DNA from: Fimbriiglobus sp.
GTDB taxonomy: Bacteria > Planctomycetota > Planctomycetia > Gemmatales > Gemmataceae
Direction of reading: 5' to 3'
Length of the DNA stretch: 16,414 nt
Assembly: GCA_025352585.1 (NCBI GenBank)
Contig: JANXTD010000263.1
Coordinates: 1 to 16,414, forward strand
Shown here: positions 7,373 to 14,791 of the stretch, piece after piece
Numbering within the stretch: the stretch's first letter is position 1
How the letters are laid out: each line of letters begins with the position of its first letter
Notes under the pieces: model-generated
What the model saw: only the letters and a program-made list of their open reading frames with translations
What the model was told of the DNA's origin: nothing
Database searches by the model: none
Made by a program: the position numbers and the translations under genes

Positions 7373-7412
7373 CTCCTCCGACCGAACCCACCGACCGACC
7401 GAGGCGACACGC

Positions 7413-9341
7413 ATGACGACCACGATTCTGTTCGCGTTGGCACTCCTGGCGGCCGACCCCGACTTCAAACCCGACCAGAGCAAACTGCCGGTGCCGCCAC
7501 CCCAGGGCGCGACCGTGCTCCTCGACGAGGCGGGGAAGCACTCGTTCGTGAGCATGGCGGGGGACAAGATCGACTGGCCGATCGAGGGAGGCGTCGTCAC
7601 CTCGACGCCCAAGAAGAACCAGAACCACATCGTCTCCAAACTCCACTTCCGGGACGCGGACCTCCACGTCGAGTTCCTGCTGCCGGAGAAGGGGCCGGCG
7701 AACAGCGGCGTCTACCTCCACGGGAATTACGAGGTGCAGATCCTGAACTCGTTCGGCAAGGAGGCGATCACGCAGGAGGACGCCGGCTCGCTGTACGGGT
7801 TCGCGAAGCCGCTCGTGAACGCCTGCCGCAAGCCGGGGGAGTGGCAGGTCTTCGACATCCGCTACCGCGCCCCGCGGCGCGACGAGTTGGGGAAAATCGT
7901 CGAGAACGGAACCGTCACGGTCTGGTTCAACGAGAAGAAGGTTCTGGACGGGGCGACGTTCGGCGAGCCGAAGTCCGCGTTCCACCCGTTCCGGTTCGGC
8001 ACGACCCCGTACCTCGAAGCGATCCGGGACCGGCAGAAGAAGACCATGACCGGTCCGGTGTTCCTCCAGGACCACGGCAACCCCGTGAAGTTCCGCAACG
8101 TCTGGGTCGTCCCGGCGGACGACCGCGCGTTCACCTACGAACCCGCCCCGCGCGCTGCCGAAGACGAAGGCGGCGACGCGACGCCGACCCAGGAACTCCT
8201 GGCCAGGGCGTACCAGTACCGCGACGGCAAGGGCGTGACGCGGGACTACGCCGAGGCGATGCGCTGGGGGCGCCGCGCGGCCGACCGGGGCGACGCGAAC
8301 GCCCTGGACTTCGTCGGGTCGCTGTTCTTTCGGGGCCTGGGCGTGAAGCGGAACCCGGAGGTCGCGGCGGGGTACTTCCGGGCCGGCGCGGGCGAGTCCT
8401 CCTCGGCGGCGTGGAACCTCGGCCAGTGCTACTTCGCCGCCCAGGGCGTCGATCACGACATCCCCAAGGCGCTCGAGGCCTGGAAGTCGGCGGCGGCGAA
8501 GGGGCACGGGCGGGCCGCCTCCACGGCCGCGATGGCGTACCTCGCCGGGGAAGGCGTCCCCGCCGACGCGAAGCAAGCGAGAAGGCTCGCCGAGCGGGCC
8601 GCCGAGTTGAACGACCCCTCGGGCCTCGTGCTGTTGGGCGAGCTCCACTTCCAGGCGGGCGAGGTCGAGAAGGCCCGCGCGCTCTGGACGAAAGTCTCCC
8701 GGACGAAACCGGTCGGGGCCACCGGGCAGCCGGTCCAGCCGAGCGACCAGATGGCCGCCCAGCAGGGGGCCGACCTCCTCAAGCTGATCGGCGACCGCAA
8801 CCGCAAGTCCGAGCCGGGGGAGTTCGCGCTGGTGCCGATGCCGCACATCCACCAGGGCTGGAACAACTGCGGGGCCACGACGTGCGCCATGTTCGCCCGC
8901 TCTCAGGGCAAGGCGTGCGGCGGCTGGGACTACAAGAAACTCTGCCCGTCGCCGCTGGGCACGGGCACCGACTGGGGCGACCTGCTGAAGGCCACGGGCA
9001 AGCTCGACCTCCGCTGCAAGCTGGTCACGTTCGCGCCGGACGACGCCGGCTTCGACAAGGCCGCCGCCTTCGTGCGCGGCGAACTGGACGCCGCCCGCCT
9101 GGTCGTCATCGACTTCAAGTACACCGGCCCCGAGTACCCCGGCGGCGAGGCCGGCCACACGCTCGCGCTGGTCGGCTACCTCGCGAAGGACGACCTGTAC
9201 ATCCTGTGCAACCCCGCCATCGCCTCGCCCGGACTGGAACTGATGACCGCGAAGGACCTGAAGAAGTACTGGCGGTCGGACCACTACGGCGCGGTGTCGA
9301 AGAACGTCCTGTCGCGGCCCGCCATCGTGCTGGACCCGTGA
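7413..9341 (+). CDS. DUF1080 (3-keto-disaccharide hydrolase) - Sel1 repeats - C39-like peptidase fusion, secreted
   Basis: Single 642-residue frame with three parts. A short signal peptide (TTILFALALLAA) precedes a DUF1080/concanavalin-like domain at about 30-235, recognisable by S-G-V-Y-L-H-G-N-Y-E-V-Q-I, A-G-S-L-Y-G and the end block VKFRNVWVVPADD. Residues about 260-430 hold four to five Sel1-type helical repeats (for example YQYRDGKGVTRDYAEAMRWG). Residues about 470-642 look like a C39-type cysteine peptidase: Gln481 and Cys486 in H-Q-G-W-N-N-C-G-A-T-T-C, His582 in GGEAGHTLALVGY, and Asn600 in Y-I-L-C-N-P where family members place the third catalytic residue. Homology of each part is inferred from motifs. 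DUF1080 proteins are common in planctomycetes, but I do not know this combination as a standard architecture. GAGG lies 8 nt before the ATG. There is no internal frameshift. Confidence 0.8.
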   Translation: MTTTILFALALLAADPDFKPDQSKLPVPPPQGATVLLDEAGKHSFVSMAGDKIDWPIEGGVVTSTPKKNQNHIVSKLHFRDADLHVEFLLPEKGPANSGVYLHGNYEVQILNSFGKEAITQEDAGSLYGFAKPLVNACRKPGEWQVFDIRYRAPRRDELGKIVENGTVTVWFNEKKVLDGATFGEPKSAFHPFRFGTTPYLEAIRDRQKKTMTGPVFLQDHGNPVKFRNVWVVPADDRAFTYEPAPRAAEDEGGDATPTQELLARAYQYRDGKGVTRDYAEAMRWGRRAADRGDANALDFVGSLFFRGLGVKRNPEVAAGYFRAGAGESSSAAWNLGQCYFAAQGVDHDIPKALEAWKSAAAKGHGRAASTAAMAYLAGEGVPADAKQARRLAERAAELNDPSGLVLLGELHFQAGEVEKARALWTKVSRTKPVGATGQPVQPSDQMAAQQGADLLKLIGDRNRKSEPGEFALVPMPHIHQGWNNCGATTCAMFARSQGKACGGWDYKKLCPSPLGTGTDWGDLLKATGKLDLRCKLVTFAPDDAGFDKAAAFVRGELDAARLVVIDFKYTGPEYPGGEAGHTLALVGYLAKDDLYILCNPAIASPGLELMTAKDLKKYWRSDHYGAVSKNVLSRPAIVLDP

Positions 9342-9354
9342 CCCGACCCGCCGC

Positions 9355-9377
9355 GCGGGGCCGCCCGACGGCCCCGC
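9355..9377 (+). terminator. GC-rich hairpin after the DUF1080 fusion gene
   Basis: GCGGGGCC at 9355-9362 pairs perfectly with GGCCCCGC at 9370-9377 around a 7-nt loop. It begins 13 nt after the stop codon at 9341 and is followed by only TTCCC, so there is no real U tract. It could be a weak terminator, an attenuator lowering expression of the sulfatase and FGE genes downstream, or an mRNA-stabilising stem. Confidence 0.4.
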
Positions 9378-9416
9378 TTCCCGAAGGCGACGCCGCCCGC
9401 GAGTCGCTTCGACCCC

Positions 9417-9421
9417 AGGGG
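9417..9421 (+). promoter_or_regulatory. Ribosome binding site deciding the GTG start at 9428
   Basis: AGGGG lies 6 nt before the GTG at 9428. The reading frame is open far upstream (back to 7841), but that part overlaps the previous gene and is Arg/Gly/Pro-rich shadow sequence. The GTG plus this site and the signal peptide fix the true start. Confidence 0.6.
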
Positions 9422-9427
9422 TTTCCC

Positions 9428-10873
9428 GTGAACCGCTCCCTCCCCGTTCTGGCCTCGCTGGTCTGCCTGTCCCTCGGCACCGCGCACGCCGCCGAGCCGG
9501 TCGCCGGCCGGAAGCCGAACGTCGTCTTCGTGCTGACCGACGACCAGGGGTACGGGGACATCTCCGCGCACGGGAACCCGATCCTGCGGACGCCGAACCT
9601 CGACCGACTCCACGCGGAGGGGGTCCGCTTCACGGACTTCCACGTCAGCCCCACCTGCTCGCCGACCCGCTCCGCGCTGCTCACGGGGCGGCACGAATTC
9701 AAGAACGGGGTCACCCACACGGTCCACGAGCGGGAGCGCCTCGCCCCGTCGGCGACGACGCTCGCCCAAGTCCTCAAGGCCGCCGGGTACACCACCGGCA
9801 TCTTCGGCAAGTGGCACCTCGGCGACGAGCCGGACCGCTGGCCGAGCCGGCGCGGGTTCGACGAGGCGTTCGTCCACGGCTGCGGCGGCATCGGCCAGAG
9901 CTACCCCGGCAGTTGCGGCGACGCTCCGGGCAACACCTACTTCGGCCCGACCGTCCTGCACAACGAGAAGTTCGAGAAGACCGAGGGCTACTGCACCGAC
10001 GTCTTCTTCGCCCAGGCGACGGCCTGGATCGAGTCGGTCAAGGGGAAGGGCAAGCCGTTCTTCTGCTACGTCCCGACGAACGCCCCGCACGCGCCGCTGG
10101 CGGTCCGCCCGGAGGACGAGGCGCGCTACGCGGGCAAGGTGAAGTCGCGCGAGGTCGCCAAGTTCTTCGGCATGGTCGCGAACGTCGACGACAACGTCGG
10201 CCGCCTGCTGGGCAAGCTCAAGGAGTGGGGGCTGGAGAACGACACGCTCGTGATCTTCATGAACGACAACGGCGGCACCGCGGGCGTCGAGGTCTTCAAC
10301 GCCGGGATGCGCGGCCAGAAGGTGACGCCGTGGCTCGGCGGCACGCGGGCGTCGTCGTTCTGGCGCTGGCCCGGAACCCTGGAGCCGGCCGACTGCGACC
10401 GACTGGCCGCGCACATCGACTTCCTGCCGACCCTGGCCGAGATCGCCGGCGCGAAACTCGCCGACGGCGTGGCGAAGCAGGTCGAGGGGCGCAGCCTGGT
10501 GCCGCTGCTCCGAGACCCCAAGGCGGGGTGGCCCGAGCGGACGCTCTTCACGCACGTCGGCCGGTGGCCGAAGGGGGCCAAGCCCGACGACCACAAGTAC
10601 GCCGGGTGCGGCGTGCGGACGCCGCGCTGGCACCTGGTCTGCGTCGAGAAGGGGAAGCCGCGCTGGCAACTGTTCGACGTGGCGGCCGACCCCGGCGAGA
10701 AGGCGGACCTGTCGGACCAACGCCGCGACGTGGTGAAGCGACTCGACGCCGAGTACGACGTGTGGTGGGCCTCGCTGCCGCCTTACCTCGTCAACGAAGA
10801 CGCCGTCCCTCCGAAAGACAACCCGTTCAAGGAACTCTACCGCAAGCAGTTCGGAACACCGAAGCCGGAGTGA
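9428..10873 (+). CDS. Secreted Cys-type sulfatase (arylsulfatase A-like, family S1)
   Basis: Predicted 481-residue exported sulfatase. The GTG start yields a signal peptide (SLPVLASLVCLSLGTAHA then AEP). Metal ligands Asp38 and Asp39 lie in L-T-D-D-Q-G-Y-G-D. The formylglycine signature is CSPTRSALLTG with Cys77, again a perfect match. Lys128 and His130 are in G-K-W-H-L-G, His221 in A-P-H-A-P, and Asp280-Asn281 in M-N-D-N-G-G. Several extra cysteines around 152-190 (G-C-G-G, S-C-G-D, Y-C-T-D) may form disulfides, unlike the sulfatase at 5834-7372. The mid segment PWLGGTRASSFWRWPG is shorter than usual for this loop. The gene ends at a TGA only 8 bp before the FGE start, and an alternative FGE start (GTG at 10870) would overlap its stop, so sulfatase and maturase are probably translationally coupled. 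Confidence 0.93.
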   Translation: MNRSLPVLASLVCLSLGTAHAAEPVAGRKPNVVFVLTDDQGYGDISAHGNPILRTPNLDRLHAEGVRFTDFHVSPTCSPTRSALLTGRHEFKNGVTHTVHERERLAPSATTLAQVLKAAGYTTGIFGKWHLGDEPDRWPSRRGFDEAFVHGCGGIGQSYPGSCGDAPGNTYFGPTVLHNEKFEKTEGYCTDVFFAQATAWIESVKGKGKPFFCYVPTNAPHAPLAVRPEDEARYAGKVKSREVAKFFGMVANVDDNVGRLLGKLKEWGLENDTLVIFMNDNGGTAGVEVFNAGMRGQKVTPWLGGTRASSFWRWPGTLEPADCDRLAAHIDFLPTLAEIAGAKLADGVAKQVEGRSLVPLLRDPKAGWPERTLFTHVGRWPKGAKPDDHKYAGCGVRTPRWHLVCVEKGKPRWQLFDVAADPGEKADLSDQRRDVVKRLDAEYDVWWASLPPYLVNEDAVPPKDNPFKELYRKQFGTPKPE

Positions 10874-10881
10874 CGCTCGCC

Positions 10882-11928
10882 ATGACCTCGACACGCCCGA
10901 AGCGACTCGTGCCGTTCCTGCCGTTCGTCCTCGGCGGGGTCGCGGTCGGTCTAGTCGCCATCCTCGTTTCGATCCCGACTGCGACGGGGCCGACGGCGTT
11001 CGACCCGCTGGCGGAAGCCGACGGCTCGCCCGCCGAGACGGTGGTCGTCCCGGCCGGCACCTTCACGATGGGGTCCGACGACGGCCCGCCCGACGAGCGT
11101 CCGGCGCACGCCGTGTCACTGAGTGCGTTCCGGATGGACGTGACCGAAGTCACCAACGCGCAATTCGCGGCGTTCGTGAAGGCGACCGGTTACGTCACCG
11201 TGGCGGAACGCCCGTCCGCCCCGGCGAGCTACCCGGACGCGCCGCCGGAGCGGCTGGTGCCAGGCTCCGCCGTCTTCGTGCCGACCGCGGTCCGACCGCA
11301 GGAACTCCCGCCCGGAGCCTTGCCCGACTGGTGGCGATTCCGCGCCGGGGCGAGCTGGAAGCGTCCGGACGGGGCCGGCAGCCACTTGCGGGGGAAGATG
11401 TCGCACCCGGCCTGCCACGTCGCCTGGGAAGACGCGGCGGCCTACGCCCGATGGGCGCGGAAGTGCTTGCCGACCGAGGCCCAGTGGGAGTACGCGGCCC
11501 GCGGGGGGCTGGCCGGCCGCGAATTCTGCTGGGGCAGTGCCATGCAGGGCGACGGCGGCGTCTGGCGGGCGAACACGTTCCAGGGCCGATTCCCCGCGGC
11601 CGACAGCGGCGCGGACGGTTTCGTTGGCACCGCCCCGGTCAAGTCGTTCCCCGCGAACGGGTACGGGCTTCACGACATGAGCGGCAACGTCTGGGAGTGG
11701 TGCGCGGACTGGTACCGTTCGGACTACTACCGCGACTCCCCGGCGAACGACCCGACCGGGCCGGCGACCGGCGAACTCGACGGCGGCCAACCCCAGCGGG
11801 TCCGCCGGGGCGGGTCGTACCTCTGCGCCGAAGGCTACTGCCGGCGCTACCTGCCCTCGGCTCGCGACAAGAACCCCGAAGACAGCAGCGCGTGCCACTG
11901 CGGCTTTCGGTGCGTCGCCGACGAGTAA
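10882..11928 (+). CDS. Formylglycine-generating enzyme (FGE, sulfatase-modifying factor), membrane-anchored
   Basis: Predicted 348-residue FGE-sulfatase-fold protein that would oxidise the active-site Cys of sulfatases to C-alpha-formylglycine, an oxygen- and copper-dependent reaction in this family. The FGE core starts at V-V-V-P-A-G-T-F-T-M-G-S (54-65) and shows DVTEVTNAQFAAFV, LPTEAQWEYAARGG, YGLHDMSGNVWEW and finally RRGGSYLCAEGYCRRY with Cys315 and Cys320. This C-x4-C pair and the following Arg-rich block match the catalytic site of true FGE (human Cys336/Cys341), distinguishing it from the many FGE-fold proteins without the cysteines. Residues about 9-32 form one hydrophobic helix after M-T-S-T-R-P-K-R, so the catalytic domain should face the periplasm. 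No clear Shine-Dalgarno sits close to the ATG; GGAG lies 12 nt upstream. It ends the plus-strand run. Confidence 0.9.
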   Translation: MTSTRPKRLVPFLPFVLGGVAVGLVAILVSIPTATGPTAFDPLAEADGSPAETVVVPAGTFTMGSDDGPPDERPAHAVSLSAFRMDVTEVTNAQFAAFVKATGYVTVAERPSAPASYPDAPPERLVPGSAVFVPTAVRPQELPPGALPDWWRFRAGASWKRPDGAGSHLRGKMSHPACHVAWEDAAAYARWARKCLPTEAQWEYAARGGLAGREFCWGSAMQGDGGVWRANTFQGRFPAADSGADGFVGTAPVKSFPANGYGLHDMSGNVWEWCADWYRSDYYRDSPANDPTGPATGELDGGQPQRVRRGGSYLCAEGYCRRYLPSARDKNPEDSSACHCGFRCVADE

Positions 11929-11938
11929 AAGGGGACGG

Positions 11939-13459
11939 TCACTTGCCCTTGGGTCGCCTCAGATTCGTCTCGGGCGGGTCGGGATCGGGCACCTTGAGTT
12001 GCTTCCTCAGCCGGGCCAACTCTGCTTCGAGTTCCAGGAGCGTCTCGGCGTACTTCGGGTCGCCGTGGACGCTTTTGAGTTCCTGGGGGTCGGTCTTCCG
12101 GTCGAACAACTCGGTCGAGTCGAACTCCGGCTCGTAGAACCGCACCAGCTTGAAGCGGTCGGTGACGACGCCGTAGTGCTTGGGCACGCTGTGGGGGCCG
12201 GGGTGTTCGTAGTAGTGGTAGTAGAAGCTCGTCCGCCAGTCCTTGGGAGACTCGCCCTTGAGCAGCGGGACGAAGCTCTTCCCCTGAACCTCGGCGGGCA
12301 CGGCCACGCCCGCCGCCTCCAGAAGGGTCGGCGCGAAGTCGATGTTGCTCGTGATCGCGCCCGACGCGCTACCCGGCTTCGTCACGCCCGGCCAGCGGAC
12401 CAGGCAAGGCGTCCTCAGACTCTCCTCGAAAATCCACCGCTTGTCGAACCAGCCGTGCTCGCCCAGGTAGAACCCCTGGTCAGAAGCGTAGACGATGATT
12501 GTGTTTTCCGCGAGCCCTTCCTGGTCGAGGTAGTCGAGAACCTTACCGACGCCCTCGTCCACCGCCTTGACGCACCCCAGGTAGTCGTGCAAGTAGCGGT
12601 TGTAGCGCCACCGGACGAGTTCTTTCCCCGTCGGGTTGTCCGCCCGAAACTTCGCGTTCCGCGGCCCGTAGTACTTGTCCCACTCGGCCTTCTCGGCGGC
12701 GGTCATCCCGGCCGGGTGCGTCAACTTGGCGTCCAGGTCAGTGAACGTCTTCTCCAGCGTCATGTCCTGGCCCTTCTCGGCCTTGCCCCGGCCGGCGTAG
12801 TCGTCGAAGAGTGTCTCCGGCTCGGGGTACTGGCGGTCCTTGTCGTGCCCCAGGTGCCGCAGCGCCGGGGCCCACTCCCGGTGCGGGGCCTTGTGCTGGC
12901 ACATGAGCAGGAACGGCTTCGTCACGTCCCGGTTCTTGAGCCAGTCGAGCGACAGGTCGGTGATCACGTCGGTGACGTACCCGGTCTGCCTGGCGGGCAC
13001 CCCGTTCTTGATCATCGCCGGGTTGTAGTAGCCGCCTTGGCCCGGCAGGATGTGCCAGTGGTTGAACCCGGTCGGGTCGCTCCCGAGGTGCCACTTGCCG
13101 ATCACGGCCGTCTGGTACCCGACCTGCTGGAGGAGCTTCGGGAACGTGACCTGCGAGCCGTCGAACCTGCTCCGCGTGTTGTCGTAGAAGCCGTTGGCGT
13201 GGCTGTACTTGCCGGTCAGCACGCTGGCCCGACTCGGGCCGCAGATGCTGTTCGGGACCAGGCAGCGGTCGAAGCGCACGCCGCCCTTGGCCAGCCGGTC
13301 GATGTTCGGGGTCGCGTTCAGTTTCAGCGGGTGGCCGTAGGCGCTGACGGCCTGGTAGGCGTGGTCGTCCGAGAAAATGAAGACGATGTTCGGACGTTTC
13401 GCCGGCTCGGCCGCGAAGGCAGGGGCCGCCAGCAGCAGGGCGAGGAAAGACATCCGCAC
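11939..13459 (-). CDS. Secreted Cys-type sulfatase (N-acetylglucosamine-6-sulfatase-like)
   Basis: Predicted 506-residue exported sulfatase on the minus strand. The GTG at 13459 has GGAG 7 nt upstream and adds Val-Arg before MSFLALLLAAPAFA, giving the signal peptide a positive n-region; an ATG start at 13453 is the alternative. Metal ligands Asp31 and Asp32 are in F-S-D-D-H-A-Y. The formylglycine signature is CGPSRASVLTG with Cys73, complete. Lys122 and His124 are in G-K-W-H-L-G-S, and Q-H-K-A-P-H-R-E-W-A-P is reminiscent of glucosamine-6-sulfatase and related groups, as is YASDQGFYLGEHGWFDKRW. The C-terminus ends in a Leu/Glu-rich helix (ETLLELEAELARLRKQL) and a basic-proline tail. It converges with the FGE gene, the two stops being 10 nt apart, and can be matured by that enzyme although it is not in the same transcript. 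Confidence 0.9.
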   Translation of the reverse strand: MRMSFLALLLAAPAFAAEPAKRPNIVFIFSDDHAYQAVSAYGHPLKLNATPNIDRLAKGGVRFDRCLVPNSICGPSRASVLTGKYSHANGFYDNTRSRFDGSQVTFPKLLQQVGYQTAVIGKWHLGSDPTGFNHWHILPGQGGYYNPAMIKNGVPARQTGYVTDVITDLSLDWLKNRDVTKPFLLMCQHKAPHREWAPALRHLGHDKDRQYPEPETLFDDYAGRGKAEKGQDMTLEKTFTDLDAKLTHPAGMTAAEKAEWDKYYGPRNAKFRADNPTGKELVRWRYNRYLHDYLGCVKAVDEGVGKVLDYLDQEGLAENTIIVYASDQGFYLGEHGWFDKRWIFEESLRTPCLVRWPGVTKPGSASGAITSNIDFAPTLLEAAGVAVPAEVQGKSFVPLLKGESPKDWRTSFYYHYYEHPGPHSVPKHYGVVTDRFKLVRFYEPEFDSTELFDRKTDPQELKSVHGDPKYAETLLELEAELARLRKQLKVPDPDPPETNLRRPKGK

Positions 13460-13466
13460 GGCAGGA

Positions 13467-13470
13467 CTCC
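13467..13470 (-). promoter_or_regulatory. Ribosome binding site favouring the GTG start at 13459
   Basis: On the minus strand GGAG lies 7 nt before GTG at 13459, but 13 nt before the ATG at 13453, so the GTG is slightly preferred. An upstream extension to 13654 has no signal-like sequence and is Pro/Arg-rich. Confidence 0.4.
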
Positions 13471-13662
13471 GGGGAGGAAGTGGGGGCAGAATGGGCCTCC
13501 GACCGGCGTCTGCGGGGAGGTTCGGACGCGCCCGCGGAAAACGGGTAGGCGGTTCAGAATGTCTGGGCCATGCAAACTCCGCCGGGGCGACGGACCCGAA
13601 CAGGGTCGCCGCCGCCGCGTCCTGGGGCGGAGCGGATGGCATCGACTCCGTCACATAGCCCT

Positions 13663-13688
13663 GCCCCGCGGTCAGACGACCGCGGGGC
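13663..13688 (-). terminator. Perfect GC-rich hairpin downstream of the esterase gene
   Basis: GCCCCGCGGTC at 13663-13673 pairs perfectly over 11 bp with GACCGCGGGGC at 13678-13688, around the loop AGAC. It begins 14 nt after the stop of the esterase gene on the minus strand and is followed by GGGCTATGTGACGG with no U tract. It is the strongest stem near a gene end in the window and probably stops or attenuates transcription between the esterase and the third sulfatase. Confidence 0.6.
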
Positions 13689-13702
13689 GGCGTCGCGGGC
13701 GG

Positions 13703-14791
13703 CTACTTGCCGGGCTTCGCGGCGTAGCCCTTCCACACCCACTCGATGGCGTGCGGCAGGAATTGCGCCTGGGCGTTGCCGACGCCGTGACCCGCCCCGC
13801 GGCAGAACAGGTACTGGTACTCGTACCCCTTCTCCTTGAGCACCTTGGCCATGCGGTGGTTGGCCTCCACCCAGTCGTGCATGTCGTCCCGCATCACGTT
13901 GGGGTTGAGCAAGTCCTTGTCGCCGACGGCCAGGAACAGGCGGATCGGCTTCTTGTCGGCCTTGGGGATGAGCGTCTCGTGGAACCCCCAGGCCCCGTCG
14001 GGGAACTTGGGGTCGAACGGCCACGCCTGGTTCACGAACGTGCCCGAGGTCGTCAGGACGCGGCGGTACAGGTCGGTGCGGAACCAGGCCATGATCAGCG
14101 CCGCGGAGCCGCCGGAGCTGTTGCCCATCGAGGCGCGGCCGTCGGGGTCTTTGGTCAGCTTCACCTTGCAGTTCTTCTCGACCCGCGGCAGCACTTCGGT
14201 TTCGATGTACTCGGCGTAGTCGCCGTTCATGTTGTCGTACTCCTTGCCGCGCTCGTGCCCCTGGGCGTCGCCGCCGCCGTTGGCGACGGAGATGATGATA
14301 ATGGGGGGAATCCGCTTCTGGGCGATCAGGTTGTCGAGGACCGTCTGCATGCCGAGTCCGGGGCCGTCGTGGGTCACCATGAACGGCGCTTCCGTGCCCT
14401 CCTGGTACTGGGCGGGGACGTAAACCCCGACCTTGCGCTTATAGTCGATGGCGTGGGTCTCGACGATCAGCGTCTTCGGGTTCGCCGGATCGACCTTCCC
14501 GAACACCTTGCGGGCGACGCCGGGGTTGAAGAGCTTGGTCTCCTTCGAGTCGATCTCGAACTGCACCACTTTGCCGACGGGGAAGCCCTCGACCTTTTTG
14601 CGCTCCGGCGCGGGCACGTACTTCGGCCCGATGACGAAGTTGTCGTAGGGGTCGAGCGGGGGGTTCTCGCCCTCCTTGAGCGCTTTGAAGGGCGGTGCCC
14701 CCTTGTCGTCGGGCTGACGCACCGGCTGCGCCGTCGCCGAACTGGCGGAGGCGAGCGCAGTGATCCCAATAGCCATCCACAGCTTGAACAT
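13703..14791 (-). CDS. Secreted putative esterase (esterase D / enterochelin esterase-like alpha/beta-hydrolase)
   Basis: Predicted 362-residue exported serine esterase of the 'putative esterase' (PF00756-type) group, which includes feruloyl, acetyl xylan and siderophore esterases. The signal peptide is LWMAIGITALASASSATA, cut before QPV. Residues 105-140 give the typical entry strands (VGVYVPAQYQEGTEAPFMV) and H-D-G-P-G at 141-145, an oxyanion-hole region. The nucleophile elbow is G-N-S-S-G-G with Ser225; the acid is Asp291 or Asp293 in V-G-D-K-D-L, and the base His335 in R-G-A-G-H-G-V-G, all in fold order. GAGG lies 4 nt before the ATG. About 90 N-terminal residues before the core may be a small accessory domain. 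It reads in the same direction as the sulfatase at 11939-13459, 243 bp upstream of it, with a strong hairpin between them. A role in removing acyl groups from glycans is likely but not proven. Confidence 0.8.
   Translation of the reverse strand: MFKLWMAIGITALASASSATAQPVRQPDDKGAPPFKALKEGENPPLDPYDNFVIGPKYVPAPERKKVEGFPVGKVVQFEIDSKETKLFNPGVARKVFGKVDPANPKTLIVETHAIDYKRKVGVYVPAQYQEGTEAPFMVTHDGPGLGMQTVLDNLIAQKRIPPIIIISVANGGGDAQGHERGKEYDNMNGDYAEYIETEVLPRVEKNCKVKLTKDPDGRASMGNSSGGSAALIMAWFRTDLYRRVLTTSGTFVNQAWPFDPKFPDGAWGFHETLIPKADKKPIRLFLAVGDKDLLNPNVMRDDMHDWVEANHRMAKVLKEKGYEYQYLFCRGAGHGVGNAQAQFLPHAIEWVWKGYAAKPGK

Noticed and set aside
7376..7405. Short CCGACCGA-like tandem pattern before the DUF1080 fusion
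   Set aside because: It is a few imperfect ACCG tetramers in a 40-bp gap; this is likely composition bias and not a functional repeat.
7212..9284. A 690-codon minus-strand open frame opposite the DUF1080 fusion
   Set aside because: Low-complexity Arg/Val/Gly-rich translation, no motif, and it mirrors codon positions of the plus-strand gene, which has three recognisable domains.
7841..9427. Long 5' extension of the second sulfatase frame
   Set aside because: It overlaps the DUF1080 fusion in another frame, is Arg/Gly/Pro-rich, and the signal peptide plus AGGGG before the GTG place the true start at 9428.
9811..10881. Long 5' extension of the FGE frame
   Set aside because: It is the shadow of the second sulfatase. 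The FGE start at 10882 is followed directly by a membrane helix and the FGE domain. A GTG at 10870 remains a minor alternative.
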